Shown here: positions 1 through 6,380 of the stretch, in pieces | Layout: each line of letters begins with the position of its first letter | Numbering within the stretch: position 1 is the stretch's first letter | Origin: Acidobacteriota bacterium | GTDB taxonomy: Bacteria; Acidobacteriota; Terriglobia; Bryobacterales; Bryobacteraceae | Reading direction: 5' to 3' | Length of the DNA stretch: 7,141 bases | NCBI GenBank assembly: GCA_016871135.1 | Contig: VFZQ01000273.1 | Coordinates: 1 to 7,141 of the forward strand | The notes under the pieces: generated by a model | Seen by the model: the letters and a program-made list of their open reading frames with translations, nothing else | What the model was told of the DNA's origin: nothing | Databases searched by the model: none | Position numbers and translations under genes: made by a program

Positions 1-1
1 C

Positions 2-925
2 GTAGCTCATGGAGATTCCCACAAGGCTGCCGAGTATCGCCAGGAACAATGTCTCGCGGACGAGTATTCCCAGGATGTAGCCGGAGCCGGCGCCGAGCGC
101 CTTGAGGATGCCGATTTCCCGTGTACGTTCGAGGATCGCCATGTACATCGACAGGAACACGATGAGGAATCCGAACATTACGGAGAGGCCGGCAACAAGG
201 CGAATAAACATGCGGAGTTCGGGAACGTTATTCACGGCGAATTGCGAGACGAGATCGGCCATGGAGTAGATCGGATAGTCGGGAAGGGTCTTCTTCAGTT
301 CGGCGATGACGGCTTCGGTGTGCGAAGGGTCGTCGAGCTTGACGTAGATGATCGACACTTTGCCGTTGTTGGCGGTGAGGTCCTGGAGGATTTTCAACGG
401 CAGCATCATGCGGGTGAGCTTGCCGCTGCGGAACACACCGGAAACATGCCAGTCTTTGTTGAGGATCTTGACCGTCGAGCCGACGCGGAGTTTCTTTTCC
501 TGTGCGTAGTAGTCGTCGATGATCACTTCCTGGCGGTCCTCGGCGAACGCGCCGCCTTCGACGTAGGTAAAGCCGCCGGTCATCTGGTTGAGGGAACGGT
601 AGTCGACGCCGTGAACGGTGTTGAAGCCACCGAGTCCCTGGACTGCGACGCCGGTGGCGAGCGTGACGTGTTTTTGCTCGGCGACCCAGGTGACCAATTT
701 TTCGTTGATGCTTGGCGCAGTGACGCTCATGACGCTGGATCCGGCGGGGCGGATAATGATGTCCGCGCCGACGCCGCGCGTGCGGAGTTGTTGATCGCGC
801 GCCATACCTTCGCCGACGCCGACGAGCGTCAACATCATCGTTACGCCCAGCCCGATCGCGAGAGCGCTCAGCAATGTCCGCACGGGCCGGTGCTTTAAGT
901 TTTCCCAGACGAGCTTGTAGACCAA
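2..925 (-). CDS. MacB/FtsX-type ABC transporter permease, 3' part outside window
   Basis: Membrane subunit of an ABC transporter of the MacB/LolC/FtsX class, which typically moves lipids, lipoproteins, peptides or drugs out of the inner membrane with a LolD-like ATPase. The 308 visible residues show TM1 at about 17-38, a periplasmic MacB-type core domain at about 40-230 (GVGADIIIRP near 51-60), then the start of the FtsX domain with TM2 at about 240-263, the conserved ERTREIGILKALGA motif at 266-279, and TM3 from about 282. At least one more TM helix is expected beyond the window edge. I chose the TTG at 925 because VYKLVWENLKHRPVRT matches the usual N-terminus of these proteins as I remember it. 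The frame stays open upstream, but no ATG or GTG in it gives a better start and there is no clear Shine-Dalgarno. It follows the FecCD permease gene on the same strand after about 96 nt, so it is probably a separate unit. The substrate cannot be told from this fragment. Confidence 0.88.
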   Translation of the reverse strand, partial: MVYKLVWENLKHRPVRTLLSALAIGLGVTMMLTLVGVGEGMARDQQLRTRGVGADIIIRPAGSSVMSVTAPSINEKLVTWVAEQKHVTLATGVAVQGLGGFNTVHGVDYRSLNQMTGGFTYVEGGAFAEDRQEVIIDDYYAQEKKLRVGSTVKILNKDWHVSGVFRSGKLTRMMLPLKILQDLTANNGKVSIIYVKLDDPSHTEAVIAELKKTLPDYPIYSMADLVSQFAVNNVPELRMFIRLVAGLSVMFGFLIVFLSMYMAILERTREIGILKALGAGSGYILGILVRETLFLAILGSLVGISMSY

Positions 926-931
926 AACGCT

Positions 932-937
932 ATTGTA
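932..937 (-). promoter_or_regulatory. Possible -10 box (TACAAT) directly before the FtsX permease start
   Basis: On the minus strand the hexamer TACAAT, one mismatch from the TATAAT consensus, ends 6 nt before the TTG start at 925. A transcript starting at the usual distance downstream would begin at or within a base or two of the start codon, giving a leaderless message. The upstream region has only a poor -35 candidate (TTCGAC). This is a single-motif inference and may be chance. Confidence 0.22.
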
Positions 938-1021
938 ACCTGTATGGTCGTTGTCGAAGCCACGGTGTTGGTGGAGCGGCGGGCGCCATTGGAAATTGAT
1001 CGACCTGCAAGCGGCGTTGCC

Positions 1022-1969
1022 TTACGGCTGGCGGCTGCGCAGAAGCCAGATGAAGAATGGTCCGCCGGCGAGCGCGGTAACGACGCCGACGGGAACGTCG
1101 GCCGGGGCCATCATTACGCGTGCGATGGCGTCGCAGGCGACCAGGAACGCCGCGCCGCCGAATAACGAACACGGCAGCAGAACACGATGATCGGCGCCGA
1201 GCCAGAGGCGTAGCGCGTGTGGGACGATCAGGCCGACGAAGCCGATCGGCCCGGTCAGCGTGGTGATGGACGCGGTCAGTACGCTGCCGGCAAGGTAGCC
1301 GATTAACTGCGTCCGCTCGACGGAGACGCCGCGCGCGGCGGCCCAGTCTTCGCCGACGGCGAGGAGGTTCCAGTCGGCGGCGCGCCACAACAGAAGCGCC
1401 GTCAGCGGGATGACAACGGCGGCGAGCAGCGCGAGCGCGCGGGCATCGACGACTTCGATCGAGCCCATCAGCCAGCGCACGACGGTGAGCGATTGCCCCA
1501 TGGTGGTCGCCGATTGCAGGAAGAGGATGAACGCCATCGCCATGCTGTTGACGGTGACGCCGGCGAGTAGCAGCGTAAACGACGACATGCGCCGCGCCTT
1601 TTGCGCGATGCCGAGTACAACGAAGAGCGCCGCGATCCCGCCGGCAAGCGCGAAGGGCCACACGGCGCCCCAGCCGAAACAGATAGCCATAACGGCGCCG
1701 AGCGACGATCCGCTTGAGATGCCGAGCGTGTAGGGCGTTGCAAGGGCGTCGCGCAGGAGAGCTTGAAAGAGCAGGCCGGCTACGGCGAGGCCGCCGCCGG
1801 CGATGGCGGAGAGCAACACGCGGGGCGCTCGGACTTCCCAGAAGATCGAGGTGGCGACTGGATCTTTGTTGAGCACATCGCCGATCGAAAGCGCCGAGGA
1901 GCCGATGAGCGGGGCCAGGGCGATGGCGGCGAGCATGGCGATGAAGCTGATGGCGATTCTAATCCACAT
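1022..1969 (-). CDS. FecCD/BtuC-family ABC importer permease
   Basis: Inner-membrane permease of a type II ABC importer, the class that takes up cobalamin, siderophores or haem. The 315-residue protein is complete and close to the family length. It begins with a TM helix (about 4-24) and carries the family block RAPRVLLSAIAGGGLAVAG at 47-65 followed by LLFQALLRDALATPYTLGISSG at 66-87. The cytoplasmic coupling loop that contacts the ATPase is LAVGEDWAAARGV at 203-215, and the well-conserved LTGPIGFVGLIVPHALRL lies at 238-255. The run of hydrophobic segments fits the ten-helix fold. The ATG at 1969 overlaps the end of the ATPase gene by 11 nt, indicating translational coupling and a shared transcript. 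It is the last gene of the three-gene operon; its stop is TAA. The class is very secure, but the substrate is inferred only from the neighbouring binding protein. Confidence 0.95.
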   Translation of the reverse strand: MWIRIAISFIAMLAAIALAPLIGSSALSIGDVLNKDPVATSIFWEVRAPRVLLSAIAGGGLAVAGLLFQALLRDALATPYTLGISSGSSLGAVMAICFGWGAVWPFALAGGIAALFVVLGIAQKARRMSSFTLLLAGVTVNSMAMAFILFLQSATTMGQSLTVVRWLMGSIEVVDARALALLAAVVIPLTALLLWRAADWNLLAVGEDWAAARGVSVERTQLIGYLAGSVLTASITTLTGPIGFVGLIVPHALRLWLGADHRVLLPCSLFGGAAFLVACDAIARVMMAPADVPVGVVTALAGGPFFIWLLRSRQP

Positions 1970-2717
1970 GGCGCACCCAGGTTCGGCCGTCGCGTTGTTC
2001 GATCACGGCGGGCACGTGGAAGACGTCTTGCAAGAGTTGCGCGGAGAAGACGGTGGCTGGCGCGCCGTCGCCCGCGATGACGCCCTCTTTGAGCAGCAGC
2101 ACGCGCGAGGAGTAGGCAGCGGCGAGATTGAGATCGTGGGTGGCGGCCAGGACGAGTACGCCCGATGCCGCGAGGTCGCGGAGCAGGCGGTAGATAAGGC
2201 GTTGGTGCTCGATGTCGAGGAACGTCGCGGGTTCGTCGAGGACCAAGATTCTTCCGGCTTGTGCGACCGCGGCGGCAAGAAGAACGCGCTGTTTCTCACC
2301 ACCGCTGAGGGAGCGAAAATCGCGCCGGGCGAATTCGAGCGAGTCGGTTCGCTGCATGGCGTCGTCGGCATGCGTTGCATCGTCGGGCGATTCGCCGGCC
2401 CAGCCTGTATGCGGCGCGCGGCCCATGAGGACGACCTGGCGGGCGGTGAAGGGGAATTCAATGCGCACCGACTGGGGGACGAAGGAGACGATGCGAGCGA
2501 ACTCACGGCGGGACCAGGAGGCGAGCGGCTTTTCGGCGACCAGGCACTCGCCGGTGAAGCCGTCGCGGAGGCCGGCGATCAAAGAGAGGAGCGTCGACTT
2601 GCCCGCACCGTTTGGGCCGGCGATCGAGACGAATTCGCCCGCGGCGAAACGGCAGTCCAAACCGCGCAGCACTTCCCGCGCGCCGTAGCCGCATCGCACG
2701 CCGCGCAGATCAATCAT
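1959..2717 (-). CDS. ABC importer ATP-binding protein (FecE/BtuD class)
   Basis: Cytoplasmic ATPase that drives the FecCD-type permease encoded next to it. Starting from the ATG at 2717 it has 252 residues, normal for this class. All motor motifs are present: Walker A GPNGAGKST at 34-42, Q-loop glutamine Q82 in FVPQS, ABC signature LSGGEKQR at 137-144, Walker B ILVLDEP at 157-163 with catalytic E162, D-loop near FLDIE at 166-170, and switch histidine H194. The frame is open to a start at 2837, but those 40 extra residues (Ser/Pro/Arg-rich) lie inside the binding-protein gene and do not resemble an ABC N-terminus, so the start at MIDLRGVRCGYG is preferred. It overlaps the binding-protein gene by 8 nt upstream and the permease gene by 11 nt downstream, so the three are almost surely one operon. 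No strong Shine-Dalgarno is seen, consistent with coupled translation. Confidence 0.95.
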   Translation of the reverse strand: MIDLRGVRCGYGAREVLRGLDCRFAAGEFVSIAGPNGAGKSTLLSLIAGLRDGFTGECLVAEKPLASWSRREFARIVSFVPQSVRIEFPFTARQVVLMGRAPHTGWAGESPDDATHADDAMQRTDSLEFARRDFRSLSGGEKQRVLLAAAVAQAGRILVLDEPATFLDIEHQRLIYRLLRDLAASGVLVLAATHDLNLAAAYSSRVLLLKEGVIAGDGAPATVFSAQLLQDVFHVPAVIEQRDGRTWVRHVD

Positions 2718-3528
2718 GCAGCATCCGGGCGAAGGCCTTGGCGGCATCGACAACGCGCGGGCCGGGAACGACGAGGTAGTCTTCGGCGACGGCGAAGACG
2801 CGCGCTTTGACGACGGGGTATTTCTGCCAGAGTGCAACGACGGCGCGCTTGCGGTCTTCGGTGACGCCGACCGTGTCAGCCATCTCCCCCATGTCGATGA
2901 TCACCTCCGGCTTGCGCGCGAAAACCTCTTCGAGCGAGACGCGGGGGTAGGACGACTTCGCCGAGGCGAAGACATTTTCGCCGCCCGCGATGGAGAGAAT
3001 TTCGTCGAGGTAGGACTGGGGGCCGGCGACCATTAAGCCGTCGAGCGAACCGGGGCTGCGGCCAACGACGAACATGACGCGCTTGCGTCCGCGGACGGAG
3101 CGGCGCACGCCATCCAGGCCTGTCTGAATTTTCGCGATAAGTGGTTCGCCGGAGACGCCGATCGCGCGCGCGATGGCGCGAATCGCTTCAGGTAGTGCGT
3201 GGGCGCTTTGCGCGTTCACCTCTTCGACGCGCAAGCCCATGGCGCGCAGGCGTTCGGTGAAGCCGAGAGGGCTCTTCTCGACGAACACCAGATCCGGCCG
3301 CGCGGCTACGATGGCTTCCAAGTTCAGCTGCGTGTAGGAACCGATCTTGGCGATACGCGCGGTTTCCGGCGGAAAATGGCAAAATGAAGTGACGCCGACC
3401 ACGCGGTCGCCCGCTCCGAGGGCGAACAGGATCTCCGTAATCGACGGCGTCGTCGATACGATCCGTCCCGGCCCCGCCCACGCCGCCGCTGCTGCAAATG
3501 CGAGTACTCCGAGCTGTTTGCGGTTCAA
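2710..3528 (-). CDS. Periplasmic substrate-binding protein, BtuF-like (Peripl_BP_2 fold)
   Basis: Periplasmic binding protein that delivers substrate to the permease and ATPase encoded just downstream. The 272-residue product starts with a signal peptide (MNRKQLGVLAFAAAAAWA, cleavage likely after residue 18) with no lipobox cysteine, so a soluble periplasmic protein is expected. The mature protein opens with RIVSTTPSITEILFALGAGDRVVGVTSF (22-49), typical of the cobalamin/iron-chelate family. The two lobes carry parallel motifs, NLEAIVAARPDL at 69-80 and SLEEVFARKPEV at 198-209. Their glutamates (E71, and E200 or E201) sit where BtuF-type proteins place the pair that docks on permease arginines; that equivalence is inferred. 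The start codon is TTG at 3528, with a weak AGG about five bases before it; no ATG or GTG precedes it in frame after the last stop. Substrate is most likely a corrinoid, because SFCHFPPE and the NLEAI block resemble cobalamin-binding members, but a siderophore or haem is possible. First gene of the operon. Confidence 0.9.
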   Translation of the reverse strand: MNRKQLGVLAFAAAAAWAGPGRIVSTTPSITEILFALGAGDRVVGVTSFCHFPPETARIAKIGSYTQLNLEAIVAARPDLVFVEKSPLGFTERLRAMGLRVEEVNAQSAHALPEAIRAIARAIGVSGEPLIAKIQTGLDGVRRSVRGRKRVMFVVGRSPGSLDGLMVAGPQSYLDEILSIAGGENVFASAKSSYPRVSLEEVFARKPEVIIDMGEMADTVGVTEDRKRAVVALWQKYPVVKARVFAVAEDYLVVPGPRVVDAAKAFARMLHD

Positions 3529-3602
3529 ATAGGCCTGCCAGTACTTCAGTCTAACAGCGCCCGAAACCCTTCGGATGTTACCCTAAGGATCTCTTCCGTA
3601 CA
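3529..3602. promoter_or_regulatory. Divergent intergenic region between transport operon and phosphorylase gene
   Basis: This 74-nt space must hold or border the promoters of both divergently transcribed units, unless transcription starts inside coding sequence. I see no convincing -35/-10 pair on either strand. A small perfect dyad, CCGAA-ACCC-TTCGG, lies at 3561-3574 near the middle and could be a short hairpin or half-site pair. AAGGA at 3585-3589 is the only Shine-Dalgarno-like element for the phosphorylase, but it sits 13 nt from the ATG, farther than usual. The region is too short for a full cobalamin riboswitch and no B12-box-like sequence was recognised. Confidence 0.4.
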
Positions 3603-6146
3603 ATGCCGTTTCAGATTCGTCCGCAACGAGAATTCCTCGTCCAACCAGCACTCCCCGCTGCTTTAAGCCGTCTTTCCGAACTTGCCCACAACCTGCTTTG
3701 GGTTTGGGATCGTGAGATCCGCAGTATGTTCCGCCGGCTCGACCCGGTGGAGTGGCGGGCTTCGTTTCACAACCCGGTGAGCATGTTGGGGCAGGTGTCG
3801 CAGGCCACGCTTGAAAAGGCGGCGAACGATCCGCGCTTCGTGACCATGTATCGCCGAAGCTGCGAGAAGTTTGACGCCTACATGGCCACGGCGGCGTCGA
3901 CCGACCAGAAGTTGATTGCGTACTTTTCGATGGAGTACGGATTGGCGGAGTGTCTCCCGGTTTATTCGGGCGGCCTCGGCGTGCTCTCGGGCGACCACAT
4001 GAAAGGCGCGTCGGACCTGGCGCTGCCGCTGATCGGCGTGGGCCTGCTTTATCAGAAAGGCTATTTCCGGCAGTCGTTGAATCCGGATGGATGGCAGATT
4101 GAGCGCTCTCCCGATAACGACTTCTACACGCTGCCGATGCAGCCGGTGAAAACGGGCGACGGGCGCGAGTTGATCGTCGAATGTCCGATGCCGGGCGGTG
4201 ATGTGTTCGCGAAAGTGTGGCTGATTCAGGTCGGCCGCGTGAAGCTGTATCTGCTCGATACCAACATTCCGCAGAACGAGAGCGCCGAAGCGAAGAACAT
4301 TACCGATCAGCTTTACGGCGGTGATTCGAACATGCGCATCCGGCAAGAGATCGTGCTCGGAATCGGCGGACTGCGCGTGCTGCGCGAGATGGGTTACAAC
4401 CCGACCGTTTACCACATGAACGAGGGACATTCGGCGTTTCTCGCGCTGGAGCGGATTCGGATATTGATGGCGAGTCACGGGCTGTCGTTCGACGAAGCCC
4501 TGGAAACGTGCCGGTCGAATAACGTTTTCACGACGCACACGCCGGTGCCGGCGGGCATCGATCTGTTCGACGCCGGGCTGATGCACCACTACTTCCACGA
4601 CTATTGCAGACGCACGGGTTTTTCGATCGATCAGTTGTTGTCATTGGGCCGGCGTAATCCGTCCGATCCGGGCGAAGCGTTCTCGATGGCGATTCTGGCG
4701 ATCAAGACCAGTTGCTGGCGCAACGGCGTAAGCCGGTTGCACGGCGAAGTCTCGCGCGAGATGTGGGCCGATCTTTGGCCGAATCTGCCGTCGAATGAAG
4801 TGCCGATTACCTACGTCACCAACGGCGTTCATCTGCGGTCGTGGCTGCATGGGGATCTGGTGCAGGTCTATGACAGCTACCTGCAGCCGGACTGGCGCGA
4901 GAAGGCGACCGATCCGGAGACATGGAAACATCTGGACGACGTGCCGGATCACGAATTGTGGGAGGCGCACAAGAAGCGCAAGCGCCAGTTGATCGGGTTC
5001 GTAAGGAATCGCGTGTTGCAAGGCGCGCAGCACCGGAAGGCGTCGTCGGCCGAGATGCGGCGGTTGTCGGAGGCGCTCGATCCGGACGTGTTGACGATCG
5101 GGTTTGCGCGGCGGTTCGCGACCTATAAACGCGCCACGCTGATGCTGCGCGATTTGCCGCGGTTGAAGCGGATGCTGACGAATAGCCGGATGCCGGTGCA
5201 GATTCTGATTGCCGGCAAAGCGCATCCTCGCGACGTTCCGGGCAAAACGCTGATTCGCGAAATTTTTCAACTTTCGCGCGATCCGGAAATTGCAAACCGG
5301 CTGATCTTCATCGAAGACTATTCGATCGCGGTGGCGCGCGAATTGGTGCACGGCGTCGATGTGTGGCTGAACAATCCCCGGCGTGGTGAAGAGGCGTGCG
5401 GAACTTCGGGCATGAAGGCGGGAATCAACGGCGTGCTGAATCTTTCGATTCTGGACGGCTGGTTCGATGAGTCCGACGACGTGTCAGGCGGTTGGGCGAT
5501 CGGCGACCGCGATCACTACAGTGAAGATCAGGACGAATTGCACGCGTCGTCGCTGCTGTCGCTGCTGGAAAGCGAAATTATTCCGTTGTATTACTCGTCG
5601 CGCGAGGACGATGTTCCGCATGAATGGGTGCGGCGGATGAAGCAGTCGATCAAGGCATTGACGCCGCAGTATGATGCGCGCCGAATGCTCGACGACTACA
5701 GCCGATTACTCTACAATCCAGCGCACGAGTTGCGGATTGAGACGCGCGATGACAACTTCGCGCGGGCGAAGCAGCACGCGGCGTGGGACCAGCGCGTCCG
5801 GTCGGTGTGGGGGCATGTGCGGATCCTGGAAGCGGGTGGCGCGCCGGCCGGCGCGGTGTTGTCGGGCCATTCGATGCCGCTGCACGCACTTGTCGATCTC
5901 GCCGGCTTGGAGCCTGGCGATGTGCGGGTGGAGGCGGTTGTCGGACGCGTGGATGCCGAGGGGATTTTGCGCGACACCGAAATCGTCTCACTGGATGCGT
6001 CGCAGCAGCATGGCGCGGCATGGATGTTCCGTTGCGATTACGCGCCGCATCAAACGGGACGGTTGGGGTGTGCCTTCCGGGTGTCGTCGAATCACTTCGA
6101 CAACCCGCTGACAAGGCCGACTACGGCGTTGTTGAAGTGGAACTAG
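3603..6146 (+). CDS. glgP: Alpha-glucan (glycogen) phosphorylase, GT35, DUF3417-containing type
   Basis: Cytoplasmic enzyme that phosphorolyses alpha-1,4-glucans such as glycogen or maltodextrins, releasing glucose 1-phosphate with pyridoxal phosphate as cofactor. The 847 residues are full length for the branch found in Thermotoga, Thermus and Mycobacterium. An N-terminal DUF3417-like region covers about 10-115 (LSELAHNLLWVWDREIRSMF at 23-42). The catalytic fold starts with AYFSMEYGLAECLPVYSGGLG near 107-127, followed by HMNEGH at 271-276, THTPVPAG from 311, and GFARRFATYKRATL from 500 with phosphate-site candidates R504 and K509. The PLP site is EACGTSGMKAG: K605 should form the Schiff base, and E597 lies eight residues before it, as in E. 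coli and muscle enzymes. A beta-rich C-terminal region from about 725 is normal for this branch. The ATG at 3603 gives the expected MPFQIRPQREFLVQPALP start. Transcribed away from the transport operon; no partner glycogen gene is in the window. Confidence 0.95.
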   Translation: MPFQIRPQREFLVQPALPAALSRLSELAHNLLWVWDREIRSMFRRLDPVEWRASFHNPVSMLGQVSQATLEKAANDPRFVTMYRRSCEKFDAYMATAASTDQKLIAYFSMEYGLAECLPVYSGGLGVLSGDHMKGASDLALPLIGVGLLYQKGYFRQSLNPDGWQIERSPDNDFYTLPMQPVKTGDGRELIVECPMPGGDVFAKVWLIQVGRVKLYLLDTNIPQNESAEAKNITDQLYGGDSNMRIRQEIVLGIGGLRVLREMGYNPTVYHMNEGHSAFLALERIRILMASHGLSFDEALETCRSNNVFTTHTPVPAGIDLFDAGLMHHYFHDYCRRTGFSIDQLLSLGRRNPSDPGEAFSMAILAIKTSCWRNGVSRLHGEVSREMWADLWPNLPSNEVPITYVTNGVHLRSWLHGDLVQVYDSYLQPDWREKATDPETWKHLDDVPDHELWEAHKKRKRQLIGFVRNRVLQGAQHRKASSAEMRRLSEALDPDVLTIGFARRFATYKRATLMLRDLPRLKRMLTNSRMPVQILIAGKAHPRDVPGKTLIREIFQLSRDPEIANRLIFIEDYSIAVARELVHGVDVWLNNPRRGEEACGTSGMKAGINGVLNLSILDGWFDESDDVSGGWAIGDRDHYSEDQDELHASSLLSLLESEIIPLYYSSREDDVPHEWVRRMKQSIKALTPQYDARRMLDDYSRLLYNPAHELRIETRDDNFARAKQHAAWDQRVRSVWGHVRILEAGGAPAGAVLSGHSMPLHALVDLAGLEPGDVRVEAVVGRVDAEGILRDTEIVSLDASQQHGAAWMFRCDYAPHQTGRLGCAFRVSSNHFDNPLTRPTTALLKWN

Positions 6147-6380
6147 AGTTGTTAGGGCATCCGCCGAAGTAGCTCATTAAGGATTAGGCACGCCGATGCG
6201 CTCTTTGACCGGAGCGTCGTCGCAGGATCGCGCGCGAAAATTCAACTCTACCTGGAAAATATTGAAGACGAAGCGCCGAGGCCCACGTTCCGCTCGGTAG
6301 TGGCCGATCTATTCGAGCAACGCGTTGAGTGAAGAGATCGTGCAGCGGAATCCGCCTATGTAGTGGGACATCCGCCACCG
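6147..6380. other. Intergenic gap after the phosphorylase gene; no terminator or promoter recognised
   Basis: This 234-nt gap separates two plus-strand genes. I found no GC-rich hairpin followed by a T-run, and no well-spaced -35/-10 pair. TTGACC at 6205-6210 resembles a -35 box but has no -10 at the right distance. An octamer CATCCGCC occurs at both ends of the gap (within 6158-6165 and 6369-6376), in the contexts GGGCATCCGCC and GGGACATCCGCC, which is probably chance. The gap contains the coding-like stretch listed separately. Confidence 0.5.
6183..6332 (+). pseudogene. Coding-like fragment without a start codon, possible gene remnant
   Basis: One frame is open from the TAG at 6153 to the TGA at 6330-6332 and has no ATG, GTG or TTG before its last dozen codons. 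From about 6189 it reads like protein: HADALFDRSVVAGSRAKIQL, then YLENIEDEAPRPTFRSVVAD, then LFEQRVE and stop. Composition (acidic helix-like segments, mixed hydrophobics, no low-complexity runs) resembles the C-terminus of a real protein. I do not recognise the family. It lies in the same frame as the Imm10-like/LRR gene, whose ATG follows 16 codons after the TGA. It could be the tail of a decayed gene or a chance open frame. A different small frame (ATG at 6196, 34 codons) also exists but is Arg/Lys/Ser-rich and less convincing. Confidence 0.3.

Noticed and set aside
242..898. Plus-strand open frame of 218 codons opposite the FtsX permease gene
   Set aside because: It is antisense to a well-supported permease and its Asp/Val/Arg-rich translation has no recognisable domain; GC-rich codon use on the real strand produces such open shadows.
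930..1661. Minus-strand open frame of 243 codons overlapping the FecCD permease in another frame
   Set aside because: Very Arg/Ala-rich and overlapping a gene with clear family motifs; a typical out-of-frame shadow.
1803..2810. Plus-strand open frame of 335 codons across the permease-ATPase junction
   Set aside because: It is antisense to two genes with complete conserved motifs, and the predicted protein is Gly/Arg/Glu-rich with no domain signal.
2718..2837. A 40-residue N-terminal extension of the ATPase
   Set aside because: The Ser/Pro/Arg-rich extension lies entirely within the binding-protein gene, and the ATG at 2717 places the ABC domain at the normal distance from the N-terminus.
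3529..3602. Cobalamin riboswitch upstream of the BtuF-like gene
   Set aside because: Only 74 nt are available and neither a B12-box-like sequence nor the expected long structured leader is seen.
3663..4598. Minus-strand open frame of 311 codons inside the phosphorylase gene
   Set aside because: Arg/His/Gln-rich antisense shadow of conserved phosphorylase sequence. The 236-codon one at 4641-5351 is rejected for the same reason.
6147..6200. Rho-independent terminator after the phosphorylase gene
   Set aside because: No GC-rich stem followed by a T-run is present.
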